From Siphonodentalium dalli (Eukaryota > Mollusca > Scaphopoda > Gadilida > Siphonodentaliidae), in contig CP136068.1 of assembly GCA_032622095.1 (NCBI GenBank), forward strand, positions 15,231,729-15,295,728: 64,000 nucleotides of DNA. Direction: 5' to 3'. Below the pieces are notes generated by a model. It made no database searches, was not told the origin of the DNA, and saw only the letters and a list, made by a program, of their open reading frames with translations. This document shows, one piece after another, positions 31,339 to 46,000 of the stretch; the first letter of the stretch is position 1, and each line of letters begins with the position of its first letter. The position numbers and the translations under genes were made by a program.

Positions 31339-34300
31339 TGTTTCCGGGAACAAGCGGAACCAGCGGAGCCGAGGGTATTGCCCAGATTTGCGTGGTCGGG
31401 TTGTCTCGTGTTTCGAATAAATAGTTATTGTTTTGCTTGCATATGCTTCATATTTCGTTCGAAATGTAATATTCCGATTATAATCCACCACTTAGTTACT
31501 AGATGGAAACACGTCATCATCGTTTTTAAATTAGTACAATATATATGGTTATCAGGTGACGACACTGGAATATCCCGTGATACCGGTGGTAAAGAACAAT
31601 TGATATAAAATAAGTCCCGACGTCATATCCAATGCTACTGTCATTCAATCTGGCGTACTTGTTTGTGATTAATCCGAATACATGCAATAACGTTGAAACA
31701 TATCACATAGATATAACTTAAGCGATCAAACTTTAAGTCGAGAGGAACATTATTGTATTATTCATTTTATTATAATCCGGACAACACATGTTTCGAATGG
31801 ACGCCGCTCATTTCTAGAGTCACCTGAGTTGTTTTTCGGTGGCACATAAAGTGTATTATGTCGTTGAAATGTATGTAAAATGCATGTAGTTTACATGGTA
31901 CAGTAATCGTTGACTTAATTAGTTGCGTGCAGAAGTCCATACGATCAGATATTCGTCAGCAGGTTATACAAATAACTAGTTACAAGCGACTGACTGGTAT
32001 AGCAGAACCATTTAGGCCATCGATGTCTTGCTTTACGGACACATATATCAATACAGTATGTCTTGCCAACTGACATTATCTTAAAGAACGAGCTCCACAA
32101 TCGTCATTGGATACACATTATTGGGTTGTCAGAAAACACAAAGTGCATGGCACATATGTCTGACGTAAGGGTGCTGCATATACTGGCAAGTTTGCACGGC
32201 ATATTTTGCTGAAAATGTCTCACAGAAAACCCTGTGGTGGCAGGGTATGAACGGCAGATTGCATATATCACGTATTTTTACGGTAACGTTTAAGCAGTTA
32301 CATGTATCAATGCTACCAAAACTTTTTCTTAGAATATATGTATGACTTATTCTTGCGATGTCATTGTATGCAATAATTTGACCACACGCTAACGTAATTA
32401 ACACACGCATAAGCTATAGGATATATCTGTTCCTTTTCAAAATCTTATAAAAATAACTTCTTAGATTCGTATTCCCACCAAATAAGATTCACTTAGGCCT
32501 CATGTCGTGGTATGATTAATTACACTTCAGACCATGTACAATGGTTCATCAAAATAGTGGGTCCTATAGCTAGCAATTTCGTATATCAATTAGGCCAATC
32601 ACACATCAGTGCATGCAAACAGACTACGAGCTCACCACGTCAGACATAAAACCTAAAAAGAAACTTTTAAAAGCCGTGCCTTTTGTACAAATTATTATAG
32701 AATACAAACTCCCAGTATCAAACTGAAAGTGTTCAAAAGACAAGACTGTTGGTTATGGTCGAGAGATGAGTATTTTAGTGAAATTAACCATTATATCGTT
32801 GACGCTGTGTGCGCCATCCGATTGAGATGTGTACTATACGAAAAATCTTAACGATTTCATCATATTCATTTCATTCATAAAAAGCCATCATGTCGATTTC
32901 AACGAAACTCGACGAACAACGTCATCATGTTGCTTTCACTATCGACCAAATTCGCGATAACCTGAACGTATCTTCTGCTTTGTTCATAATTATGTGTTCC
33001 TTGTGAATTCATGGAAATAGAACGATATCAAAGGATTATCAGATTCACGTAATCTTAGGATAATTTGATCGCGATATAACATTTGCATGCCTCACGAATG
33101 TCGATTTCGATACCAACATTGTATCCCGCCCGGCCAGAGTGATTGATATTTTCCCATTGAATGCACAATTTATATGTTAGGCCATTCCAATGCAAATAGA
33201 TGACACTCCTTAATAAGTCATAATTATGTTCTCAATAAAATATAATCCACCGCTGCGAATGAACTTCACTCTGCATGATTCCGATAGTAACTTCCCCCAT
33301 TTTGTAACGCCGGGAATTGAAAGACACGCACGTTTAATTCCGATTACGACGTTAATGCTTTAAGCCCGCCGATCTACTGTGCGACAAAAGTGGTCGCAAA
33401 ATTTCAAAACAGCAGTGTCGTATTAGATAATAATTGGTGACGACACAAAATCAGATATAGTCTTATAAGGCAAACATCGAGAGAATCGTTACTAGTGGAA
33501 CTACATAGTTGTTACATATTATGTAGTTAGCTGTGGCACAAATGCATTGTATGTGCATGTGTCCGTTTACATTATAGCACCATATAGGATTTTCTATGAG
33601 AAAATGTCTGCAAATCATGGCGTCTAAACTTGCCGGTGTATGACCGTACGCTAAATAGCCAGATACACGATACGTCTATATATTGAATGCATGTGTGCAT
33701 ACACTCATAAGGGAGAACATGCGTTACATGCGCGTGGTTATAAATGATGATTCTGTGTCCTTTGGGTTTGTGTTTCCATGTTAAAATAGTCATTTTCATT
33801 CAACTAATATATTTAATATTTGATCCATAACTTGATAAACAAATTCCCTAATTTCTGACATGACAATGACAACATCTAAGTTGCCCATCATGTTACTCCA
33901 TTTATATATTAATTATTCAGCAGTGATTTACGCATAAAGTAAAATTAATCTGAATTGAATTGTTTGCATGTTGGCAATGTGTGCTTTCTCATCAATTGTA
34001 GAATGTTTTGATGATATGTTTTCATAATTTTAAGTTTATTTTTATCCAGATTATGGGTGGATACACACTTGTATGTAATTTATGTATGTAAAATCCATGT
34101 ATTCCATTTATTTTACATGGTAACACAAATCAATGATAATATTAATCGCCTGCACGTTATCGGTCCATTTCAACAGGCGAGACCAGTGAGTAGTTTTAAG
34201 CCATTATCAAACTAACTGCTATCAATACATTCCAGGCCAGTCATAAACATGTCTTCTTTCATGGATGCCGAAATGAATAAATCCTGTCTGATATATGTTG

Positions 34301-36023
34301 CTGTTTTTCGCGAGTTTAATTCATTTCGAAAAGTGGTTTGAGTCCGTCGATTTTATACTTGATCTGTTTCTCGTCATTTCTTGGAAACAGGGTCATCGAA
34401 AACAAAACTAAACTATGCAGAGCAGAATTTGAAGCTCTTTTATGACAATACCGGTTTGTTGAGATTGCTCGGATAATTTGAGAGCGAGCTCATGTGGTAA
34501 CATTCAATTAGAATTTCCTTGCTAATAATATCCATTACAGCGCAAAAAAAATAATGTATGTACAACGTTGAAATTAAAAATTCACCCAGAATTTATAGAA
34601 GAGTACATGTTTCTCATGCCAAATGTTGAACACGTTCCTAACTGTCACAATTTGAGCCTGTGCAGGGTTGAATTTTAACATCTTCAACCATAATCCATGA
34701 TTGGGGAGGGGCTGGTTCTCGAAAGCTTCGAATAACTAAGGGATTTAGTTGGGATCTTCTGGGGGAAAATGCGCATACATGTATAACACAAGACTGGAAA
34801 GGTGACGCAGTTGGGAACTCGTAGCAAGACAACCAATGACGACACATCAACACCACCTTCTGTACCTTCATATTTTAAGCTGTAATAATATGTTCATAAT
34901 TGGACACGACTGACATGACTGACAACTACAATATTTATAAATCAGGACTGGCTGCAGCGGGTCAGGACTCAGGGTGCTGCATGCGCACCCCCGTCGAGGA
35001 AATATGCAATGGTCAGTCCGTTAACTTACGGGATAATATGACCCCCGTGTCGGAGATCATAGCCCCAACATTGGAGAAATCCTGAGGCCATCACTGGTAT
35101 AAAAATCAAGAGAAGACTGACAATGATTTAGACAGAACGCCCACCATTTGAGTTATCGCGGGAGCAATTATTTTAAGCGGCCTGACGACGTCGTCGAGTC
35201 AACAGATCACATAGCCACAATGATTGGGTTTTCAGCGGACACATATTACATGTCTGTATGATCCATGTAAAACGCCAAATACACGATTACATTCATGTGT
35301 GTATCCACCCTATATATGTGTTGTAAGCCGTTATTCATAATTAGTCTTATTTTTTTCAAATTAGCGTAATCCTCAATTTGCCATATGTAGACTTTCCGAA
35401 TTGCAACGTCCACGATCGCACTCAATGATTAACAATAACTGCCTATGTTTCTCCATCCTTAGTGACTTAGACGCAATATTATTAGTAGATATTCATTCCC
35501 TGTTAACGTGGATCAAGTGGTGTTAATGCATGTTCGTAATATTTAATAATTTACTCTCGGTTTTATTTCGCGGAAATTACTTTGTAAGCAGTTTAGTTGA
35601 CCCCAGCTTGAACAATCTGGAAATTGATTTAAGAGTGACTAGCTATATACCCGACACCCAATCAAATCATACTTCAGTGTCTGACTAATTCGTTAGTATC
35701 TGACAAGATAACAACATGACATCAATGAAATGCAACTTAAATTAATTCCCTAATTTCGGACAAGATAATAGCATAACATAATGTATTCTTATTGTCACCG
35801 AAATTTGTTTTTAATTACTCATTCTTTTATTTTATTGTTTTTATAAATTGCATATTTTGTTTCTTATTAAGTTTAAGGTTTGCTTATTTACGTTTACCAA
35901 ACTATTGTGGGTGTTGTTAGCCTCCACTACATCGTAATTAATTTAACTGGTCTCGCCTTTTTCAAATTTGCATATAATGCCAAAGCTATGCACACTGTTA
36001 GAAAAATGCCCGTCGCTTTAACG
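31339..36023. other. Long stretch without recognised genes
   Basis: AT-rich sequence with short, uninformative ORFs. The only part that looks different is about 34640-35090, where GC content rises and a 61-codon plus-strand ORF (34900-35085) ends LRDNMTPVSEIIAPTLEKS. That could be a small exon but matches nothing I know. Confidence 0.5.
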
Positions 36024-37215
36024 GTACCATACCGCGCAACATCGCTGCCAACGTTAAAAATCATCTGAATATTTACATGAAACTGTTCATAGTTCTATAT
36101 GCAGATGACACCGTTCTCATGGCTGAAACCCCCGCAAAATTACAAAAGGCATTGAATATTTTTCATAATTACCACAAAACGTGGACACTGACAGTTAATG
36201 CAACAAAGACTAAAATCATGCTTATATCCAATCGAAGCCTCCCAAAAAAACATAATTTTTTTCTACAATGTCAATCCATTTGATGTTGTAATTATTTTTA
36301 ACTATCTTGGAATTACACATACCAAGTCTGGTTCATACTCTGAAGCAAAAAAAGTACTTGCTGACAAAGCCACTAAGGCCATGTATTCGACAATCACTAA
36401 AGCAAGAATACACTGCCTTACAGTTACAAATCAATCTGATCTGTTTGATGCACAAGTTGTTCCCATAATTTCTTATGGATGCGAGATTTGGGGTACCGGC
36501 AAAAATGACATATTTGAGAACATACATAACAGATTTAGTAAGCATGTTCTCCAATTAAAACCATCTACATGCAATTATATGATATACGGAGAAAGTGGTA
36601 GGGTACCAATTGATTTATTAATCAATTTGCGATTGATAAAGTACTGGTTCAAAGTGGTCAATATGAACTCTAATAGATGCTGTCAAATCTTATATTTATT
36701 AGCATTGAAGCTCAGTGAGCAGTCAGACGTAAGTTTTCACTGGATAAACAAAATTTGTAAAATCTTGACAGATTGCGGTCAATCCCATCTGATGAAGTTG
36801 GATAAAATCATCTGTACTGACCAACTAATTTTGTATATAAAGTGTTGTCTTATCAGCAGATTCCGTGATACATGGGAAGCTGATATAAACACATCTGGTA
36901 GCAGGGGAAAACATTATAGAATGATATACATTTTGAAGACTATCTAAATATCCTTGACACTAAAAATTGGATAACTCTATGCAGATTTCGCAAATGTAAT
37001 CACCAGCTACCAATAGAAAAAGGTCGCTGGAGTCATAATGACATACCGGATAGATTATGCCCACTATGTCATACTCGAAGTCTAGGTGATGAAATACATT
37101 ATCTATTATAATGCGAATCTTTTAAAGACTTAAGAAAACGTTTTTTAAATCATAGATATATTATGAAAGCAGATGTTACGTCATCGATAGACGAAATTCT
37201 CAATATGAAAGATCC
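36024..37215 (+). mobile_element. Decayed non-LTR retrotransposon fragment (reverse transcriptase to C-terminus)
   Basis: Same family as the copy at 29246. Order: NIAANVKNHLNIYMKLFIVL, then YADDTVLMAET (catalytic YADD of the palm at about 36098-36110). After a frameshift near 36240-36270 comes FNYLGITHTKSGSY, then the thumb and connection region to about 36900. A second break follows, then 'LPIEKGRW', and a cysteine/histidine knuckle LCPLCHTRSLGDEIHYLL interrupted by a stop. The 5' half (endonuclease) is missing. Inactive. Confidence 0.85.
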
Positions 37216-39734
37216 CACTCCCTTCTTAGACTCTGCTCGTTTATTAGACTCATCACAAAGACACTCGAAATGCATGAATTCTTACTTATCAGGATTGAGA
37301 CACTCATGTGATAACATATTCCAATCATTCACATCCAGGGATGCACGGGTAGTGAATTCAAAAACCATGGATAGCACCAAGCTGATTATTGAATGTACCA
37401 CCTGGGCATGCCTGTCAGTTAACAAGATTGAAACTGCGAATAAATTGAGTGATCATAATCTACATGTATGTTTTTTATATCCTTATAACCATAAATATGT
37501 TATAATATTGATATTGTGATATCGTGTAACCATCGGACTATAATATAACCGACCAGCCATACTTAATATAAACGTCAAAAGACGAATATAGCAAACAACA
37601 ACTCTAACAGAGACATGACCAATCTTAAGACAGTCTCAATTTTAGCAATGGAATAAAATTTAAAGTGAATTACAAGTTCCACCTTTAATTACAATCTCTG
37701 ATATTAGCCACTCAATGGATATATAGTAATAGGGAATTATCGACCTGTTGCTAGCAACCTTTGACTTTAATTGACAATTACTTAGTCATATTCTTCTGAT
37801 ATTAGAAAATACACAGCACGTGTATGACGAAAATATTACTTCCCGGTTCCGTTCTATTTACGAACACAAACTGGCCCGAGTAGTCTTGCAGATTCGGACA
37901 ATGTGCGGTGCAGTCTTATTCGTCTCAGCTGATACGATGGTAGCGGTTTCTGACAACTAACGAGGGTTATTAAGACCCAACCTGCTAATGGCTGCTATAG
38001 ATCCGGGGTTACATGTATATATTATCTTTTGTATTATAATCATGCTATATGACTATTGTATATAACTCTGTTTCTCAATATCCGTTACATGTAATTTCCA
38101 TGTGTTTATTTGGATGAGAGAATAAAAAATATCTACCGTTAAACATACGATCAGGCTGTAGCATGTTCCACGGTACAAAACCGTTCAATTTATTGTAACC
38201 AGTAACTATCAGACCATTGTATTTTTTATGGTTCAACACCGTTTAATTAATATCAAGACCGTAACTATTAAAGGTCAAACAAATGGTATTTTTCACGGGT
38301 CAACACCAATGTTTTGCTCTTAATTTGCTAAATTACCGTATAATTAGCCAAGTGACCATGGTAACAATATGAGTTCCCTGTAGGCATTGCGATTCATATG
38401 TTTTAGAATGGTCGAAACTAGTATTATTCTTAACTGAAAAATACATCTTAATAGTTCTTCTATTACGATCATAGTTTTGATGAAACACAAATCCTCAATG
38501 CATAAAGTGATAGGCAATACTTATGAAACTTTACAGTTTGCAGAGGGTCAAACTTTTTGTCTGCCTCATGGAATTTAATCCGGAAAAAAGCTGCTCAGGC
38601 GTAATTTGTTCACCTTTCACTGACTACTTTATAAATATGGCTGTAAATAAAAAAACGATAATGGTAATAGCTGATAAGCCATCCCATCCTATCCAGTTAC
38701 GAGTAATACTAATTACGACCATTCTAAAACATGAATCGGCATGCCCCTTTAAGACAAACAAGAACAAAGCTACATGTATCATTGTTAAAACTCAAATTTA
38801 TATACATGTAAAAGAAAAACATGTTAATGGCATACTTTTTGGTAACATGTACATGTAAGAAGTGAAATTGTCCAGTCACATGTAAACGTAGTTTTTGTTT
38901 CAATAGGTGAATCCGTACATCACGACAATACAATACCAACCAGAAGAAGTGGTATATTGAAGCGCGCCTTTATTGCGATATTGAGCGCGCTAAATTTCGA
39001 AAAATGATAGCGTCATATAATGTTACTACCTTTAGTTATTCATTGCTCATTACTCATCTATTTGATTTTCGATTGAATTATAATTAGTAATGCATCGTTT
39101 GCATGCTGTAATTGTATGCTTTCTCGTCAATGATTTATTTTGTTTTGTTATAATGTTTAAATATTGTTTGGTCTTGTGGTCTTATCAGACGACATTACAC
39201 CGTAAACAATTTGTCTGGTCTTGCCTGTTTTGAATTTTCATGTGATACCGGGGCTATGCAGCGAGTTTGTTTTATTTGTATTCCTTCATGTTATTTGCAT
39301 TTAGCGAAATAGATACCTCGTTTATTGTATTATAAGGTTCATGATTGCGCTAAATTATTATATGCTTATGATGCTTATTTATCATTGTCTGCAATAGTAA
39401 TGGAAGATATTCCTCCCTCTTAACAAGGCTCAATATCGCCGTCAATAATTATAATCGACCGCTTCGTGTGAATTAATGCATAGCCACAGTACATTGTTGT
39501 AAATTCATGGGAGTAGTATGATCATATGTAAACATAATTTGCTCTCGCATATTAATTTTCATGAGACTATCAGACAAAAACATGTTTCGAATCACCCCTC
39601 ATTTATCAAGCGGTACGCGGTACTCACAATCTCTGTTAACTAGCACTATTAACTCGGGAATCATATGCCAAATATTGTATCCAGTAATCAGGATTCAACC
39701 AAAAAAACAACATAAATTTCCATTATTTACTAAC
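37216..39734. other. No recognised gene; short tandem repeat at about 38160-38310
   Basis: Two to three copies of a roughly 72-bp unit ('ggttcaacaccgtttaatta', 'accgtaactatta', 'accattgtattttt') lie near 38160-38310. Otherwise there is nothing supportable. ORFs are short and without motifs. Confidence 0.5.
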
Positions 39735-40236
39735 TTAAAGGCACGTGCTGCCTTAATTGTCGAAAATATTCATAGTTGTTCCAAACACCGTAAACAGAAA
39801 AACATTAAAACGCATACAGTTCCGTTCACATATACCATGACCATCGCATAAACAGCATGTTATCATAAAGAATTACTATATTTTACCTAAGCAAGAGTCT
39901 GATTGTGTTACAGAAGACAGCACAATGCTACTGGCTAATCACACACAAATGGCATAAACGCTCTTTATTAGTTCCATATCAGGTATTCACCAACAAAGAA
40001 CGCTCTTTATGTTTACCATCATAATATAAACAAATACCAGAAAAGTAACTTTTTATGCTTTTGTTTACATAACAATGGTCAAACATATGACCATAACATA
40101 CTGTTTATGCGATATTTCTTATTTGTATACGGACAAAGTATATCTACATTTTGATGTTCTTTCTGTTTGTGGCGGTTTTTGACGGGTGGAGATATTTTCA
40201 CAGGATACCCACCGCCAAGGCCAACCGTGTCTTTAA
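39735..40236. mobile_element. TTAA-target MITE, copy 2 (502 bp)
   Basis: Same length as copy 1 at 11940-12441 and closely similar throughout. Ends TTAA-AGGCACGTGCTGCCTT and GCCAAGGCCAACCGTGTCT-TTAA. The close similarity points to recent activity of the family. Confidence 0.8.
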
Positions 40237-40618
40237 GCGGCACATTTGTATGTATCTCAGTCTACTATTACCTCATGATGTGTTGAGTTATGGATACGTC
40301 AGCAAATGTGTGACAACTGATATTAGTGTAACATTACTGATCGTATATTCCATATTTTCTTAACTGACACGCATGATTCATCCCTCTCTATTAATTAACT
40401 GGTATTCAGTGTTCATGTGGTATGTGTGACACACACATTATCATCAAGTCTACACGGGCTGGATTTGTTCATGCATTTGAGATTCAACAGCCACGTTTGG
40501 GTCCCAGACTGAGTCAGCCATAGTAAAATTTGAGGTCTACTCGAATTGTTTTTATTTTCACAACATATTTATTTAATAAAAAATGGCCCCTTTTGAGGAA
40601 ACAACAATTGGTTGCAAG

Positions 40619-40730
40619 ACTCACATAGGGATCCTCGGATATAAAAGAGAATGCACTGGCTTACAATACCAAGGTAAATATTGTTAGGCCAATGTATTCT
40701 CTTATATATGCGAGGCTCCCTATGGGCGAC
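40619..40730. repeat. Hairpin of about 50-bp arms
   Basis: Left 'tcacatagggatcctcggat..agagaatgca' pairs with right 'gtattctcttatatatgcgaggctccctatgggcga' around an 8-nt loop ('aaggtaaa'), with about 80 percent pairing by eye. It is a MITE core or a precursor-like hairpin. Confidence 0.65.
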
Positions 40731-42454
40731 TCACATATATACGATATTGGACGTGGTTTTGGCGCAATAGCAGGAAGCTCCAGTTATGAAAGGTTTAAGC
40801 CACAGCAAGTATGTTTACCCTTTAGTTTTTTCACAAACATCCCCACATGCATGACATATCTGAAGATACTAGATTCTAGTAGCAAAGCAGAAAGGGAATT
40901 TTGGCAGATTTCGACATAAAGACACATATCAGTACATGTAGATTTGTATTCCTCAAGTCAAGATATCAGAAGGAGAAGTCAGTCTGGAAGCTTGTGACAA
41001 TTAAACCACACACTAAATGTAGAGGTTTATTTGTACAATAAATATGTATTTATAACAGAGCCGTTAACTTAAGAGTATTATATCTTATAATATGATAATT
41101 TCGTACTATATAATTCGAAAACTTACTCATCCCGAGCACAAATGAAATGATTTCAGTTTCAGTAACAGGGCATGGCACATAGATTAAATTGGTAAATGTG
41201 CGTCCAATAAAATGTCATCAAACAATTTTATGGGCGAGTGATATTTAGCAGTGAATAGCAATGGACTTATCCGTGGTTACCGCCCCATTTTAAATTATAG
41301 CCAATGAGCCGGTAGCTTAATCGTCGATGCGACATGTGTCTGGCTAGCGATATGGGAAACACCACAAGCGACTCCATAAAAACCAGTATAAGCAGTAGAG
41401 GATTTACAAACACGAGAGCAAAATATCTGTTATTAGCTACAAATGTGTTGAAATGTGCATGGGGAACATGTCCGGTTGACGAACGATATATATATACAAA
41501 TATCCCGGAGTGTTTTAAGTTCGGTTTCCTAAACCAAAATGTAACTAAGACAACAGTTTACGCTGGAATAAACAATATCAACGACCACACTCGAATCCTA
41601 ATGTTATTTTAAGTCCAATGTTAATATAATAGATTTCAAACTAAAACGTGGAAATAGCAGTCCCGATCGATGATGCGTTATAAATATTAATTGTGGTGCG
41701 AGTATATTTTATGTGAAGTCTTTTTCGTTTTATGTATACATGTATTGCTGTTATAACATAACACCGTGGTAATATTGAGTTCAAATATCTGCTATTCACA
41801 CTATCCTGTAGGATCTTTTGCGAATGTTTTACTAATCCATTTGAGAATCTAAATCATCCTTCATATTAATGCGAAAATGTACATCATGTAAATGGGAATT
41901 AACAAATGTTTTCCAAGAGAATTACACGAAATTTCACACATGGACACGTGCCTTGCGGTGTATACACTCAACCTTCACAGAACGAGTTCACTCTGTGCCA
42001 TTGTTGGCAAGATGATAACAAGTAATGACTCTATGACAGTCGGCGTTTTCGTTAACGTGACTTTAGTGACGACCACATAGGATGTGGAATTTAAAAATAC
42101 CACTATTTGATAATCCTTTGCATCCGGTCGCAAAGTTGTGGGCACCTCTAATATCTCCGGGGCTCATGCAAGACGCTCGATGTACGGGTAACTGATATCG
42201 TTATACTTATTTCGACAAAAGAGGGATTATAGATTAATTACCACATTTACACCTCAGGTTGGCTTATTTAATCAATGTGTGAACTGTTTTTTTTTTAAAA
42301 ATATTTTTATTGAATAACATTTGAACATACGTATACATAGCTAATACAAGTTACATCTAAAGAATGCATTAATATGCAGACACACGCCTATCGCTCTGTC
42401 GTGTGCTCTCTACAGACATGCCAGCTTTCATACGTGACTTACATGCAATCCCGA
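40731..42454. other. No recognised gene
   Basis: AT-rich sequence. ORFs up to 92 codons lack motifs and splice context. Nothing supportable. Confidence 0.5.
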
Positions 42455-42847
42455 CTGAGGCCACGTTCACGAACCGGGATACCTTGTCCGGGGAATACAT
42501 AGCATTTGACTTACATGTCAAAGATTTGCTAAATATGGAGTATAAACTACGAGTATTATTTTCAGTCATTGCCGTCTATTATATATTGGACAGTTTCGAA
42601 GCCTGGAAATATATATGCGCTCATGGAATTTTAGAGATTTCAGACATACAATATAAAACTATTTTTAAGGGTCAACTGTGTAATCGGTATTTGTGTTTAG
42701 TATCTAAAATCATATGTTCTAATGCTAAAATAATATACATTAAGAATTCAAGATATATCATTCATATGTGCAGGAATTGGCTTTAATTTGACGAATCGTG
42801 TGGAAATTTGGCGTGCAATTTGTCGAGGTGTGTGAACGTAGCCTTAG
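42455..42847. mobile_element. Candidate hAT-like MITE, 393 bp
   Basis: Left CTGAGGCCACGTTCACG and right (reverse complement) CTAAGGCTACGTTCACAC form inverted ends of the kind seen in many non-autonomous hAT elements. I could not find a matching 8-bp target duplication, so the ends may be slightly off or decayed. The plus-strand ORF across it is probably chance. Confidence 0.5.
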
Positions 42848-43074
42848 TCCGGTGGGTGAAGGTCGGCTGTTATCTGTGGTGAACAAGTAGATATAGTTTC
42901 TTTAACAGAGTATAAGAACATGTGATGTGGGTATATATATACACAATGGAAGTAATAATTAGTTATATGCTCTGGTCGACATTTCTGTATTCATTCATGG
43001 CCAACTAAGGACGGCTATGAATAGTGGGAGTAATATAATAGTAGCAATAATAACATTTCTGGTGATAGGAGTAA

Positions 43075-46000
43075 TTATTGTGCATTTTCTTTCACGGCAA
43101 ATTTGAACAAGAACCAGTCTTTTTGGAACTCTTCCAATTTAAATTCACGGCGTGCATTATATTTTTCACATTTATATCGAAAGCGTAAATGTTCTTGGAA
43201 TGACGAAATTGTGAATTTTTCTGGTGTGAATTTTGTTCTATAGATATATTGTTTTACTAAGAGCCAGAATAAATTAGTGGTATAATTTTCATTTACACAG
43301 CGGGACCCAATTATCAGTATTCGTTTAGTCGCTTGATATTTGACGTTGTTTCGGTTACCCCATGAATGTATGTCTGTCAGAAAAGTTTGAACGTGTTCAC
43401 ATTCCCAAAATATATGTGATATGCTTTCCTTCTTGTCTTTGCAACGCACGCATGTATCATCTTGTCGAATTTTTTCAGGAAGCTATTAGTTGATATAATT
43501 CTAGAGTTAATTCTATACTGAAGCCATTGAAGCTTTGTGTCAGGCGTCGTGGAAAAGGGTAGTTTATTGTATATATTCCAGTCAATTTCTTCTTCGCCTA
43601 TTTCCATTTGCCATTTTGCATGGGAAGTGGGTACATGGCAATCGTGGTTTAATATGTCATAGAAATCGCGTCCTCCGCGAGGATTTCTGAGTAGGGTCAC
43701 AAAATTATCTGGGAGGGTGGGCAGCGGGCTTCGGACAATGGGTTTTGAGATTTTGTTTGAGTAAAAGATAAGCTGTCGTCGGATACTATTTAAGATAAGG
43801 AAGTTTGTACGTATTTTGTAAGTTGAGTATATCGTTTCAGTCGTATGGAAATTGCCGCTTTCTTGTAACAAATCTTGTACAAAATATATTCCCTCCTTGC
43901 GCCATGCAGCAAAATTGATAGGGCTTCCATTCATTTTTATATTGGCGTTGTTCCAGAGAGTGCATGTAGATATGTTTACATTTCTAATATTTTTTTCTAG
44001 GAAATTTGCCCATGCTATAAGTACGTACTACGTCGCGCCAAAAGTGATTTTGAACCTTTTTCGCTTTACTGTAAAAATATGAATAATGATAGGTGAGGAA
44101 AAAAGGGTCTTTAAGAATAGGGAGTTCTGTCAACGGGGTCCATTTAGAGCTTTTGTTCACTAAACGCCTGATCCATGTTATTTTCATGGAAGTGATGAAG
44201 TTTTTAATATCTACCATCTTGAGGCCACCTTGTTTATAGTCTTGGCATAACAGTTTTCTCTTGACTCGGTCACGCTTGCTGCCCCGCACAAAGTTAAAAA
44301 ACAATGATTCTAGTCTATGTACAAATTGTGGTTCTGGGTTGGGGAGCGATATGAATAGTTGAGTAAGTTTGTGAAGTATGAGAGATTTAATCACCGTTAT
44401 TCTACCTAGCGGGGTAAGTAATCTGTGCTTCCAAATTTCAATGGATCTTGTTATGTCGTCTAATTTTTGTTCGTAATTATCTGACATTAAGTTTAAGTTT
44501 GTATTAAAGCGGATACCAAGTAGGTCGAAAGAATCTGTCGACAGCCTCGAGAAATAATAAAATTTTGTGATATATGCCCATTAACGAGAACGGAAGAATT
44601 TATATTTTTATAGAACACTGAGATCCATTTTTTAATCGAGTCACCGAAATTAAACATATCAAGGCATTTATGTAGAAATTTCCATGACACAGAATCAAAT
44701 GCCTTTTCAAAGTCAACGAGAAGCCCTGACTTATTTTTTATTTTCGTATTATAAATAATGTCATATATTAGCCTTGTATTGTCGCCGATATATCTGCCTT
44801 TTAGGAATCCAGTCTGATCAGGATTGATAATGTTTGGTAGTACGGTTTTTAATCTTTCGGTAATACACGATGGTGCTAATTTATAGGTACAGTTTAATAA
44901 GGTTATTGGTCTCCAGTTCTTTAAAAGTTGGCCTTGTTTTTGTGTGATGGACAATTCTCCAGCGTCAAAGGATTCGTTTAGTGATTCACATAGTTCCAAA
45001 ATTCATACTGATAACCATCTAGGCCACTAGATTTGCCATTTTTAGATTTCTTCAAAACTGTTGTCAGTTCATTTAGAGTTATTGGACCTTTAATATTTTG
45101 CGCAGGCATTGGTGAAAGGGTGGCGTTGTCCAAATCAGAAAACACATTTTCGGTGTGATAGCTATTGATTGGTTTTGAAGAGTATAGTGTCTGGTAAAAA
45201 TTACGAGTCTCTTCTAAGATATCGTTTTGGTTTGTAAGACTATCCCCATTTAATTTTGTAAGATTGGTCAGGGTTTTTGATATGCAATTCCGTTTTTCAA
45301 GATTGAGAAAATATTTTGTTGGTTTTTCCCCATCTTCGACCCAAATAGCTCTGGACCTAATCATAGCTCCTTTTGATCTTTCTTTCCTTGGTTGACAGAG
45401 TACCCCTTCCGTTTTTGTAGTGTTTCTATAAGTTCTAACATCATCTAAATTACTCTGATCTAGGGCCATCAATGTTTCTGCTTGGGCTTTTTTAAGTGCG
45501 GTTTCTTGAAATTCGCGTTCCCGCTTTCGTTTTGAAGAATATTTTATTGTTTCTCCTCTAATTTCAAGTAAAATGGTATCCAAGAATAGACGTTTACTAA
45601 TTTTGCAAGTAAAATCGTTGTCAACTTTCTTTTGAACATATTCGTATCGTTTTTTGATAGTTTCGATAATTGTTTTTACTAGTTGAATATATTTTTCGTC
45701 ATGTAAAAGAGAAGTACTGAACTTCCAGAAGCCCTGACCATGTTTTATATTATTAAGAGTAAGTTTGAGAGTAATAATTGAGTGATCAGTTCTGTAACCC
45801 GGCAATATATCGGTGGCGTCTTGTCCGGTTAAATTTACCAGCTCTTTAGACATCAGAAAATAGTCAAGTCTTGCCATATTTATTGGTAACTTTCTTCTCC
45901 AAGTGAATCGGTTTTCATTTTCATTATTTATCCTCCATGCGTCTACTAACTCTAGCTTTTCGAAAAGGGCACTGACTGCTAGTTTTGTTCGGGGGTTATT

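Noticed and set aside
38523-38858. 111-codon plus-strand ORF as a gene
   Set aside because: AT-rich, no motif, with an overlapping ORF on the opposite strand. No support.
42403-42786. 127-codon plus-strand ORF
   Set aside because: It lies across a candidate hAT-like MITE and has no motif or splice context.
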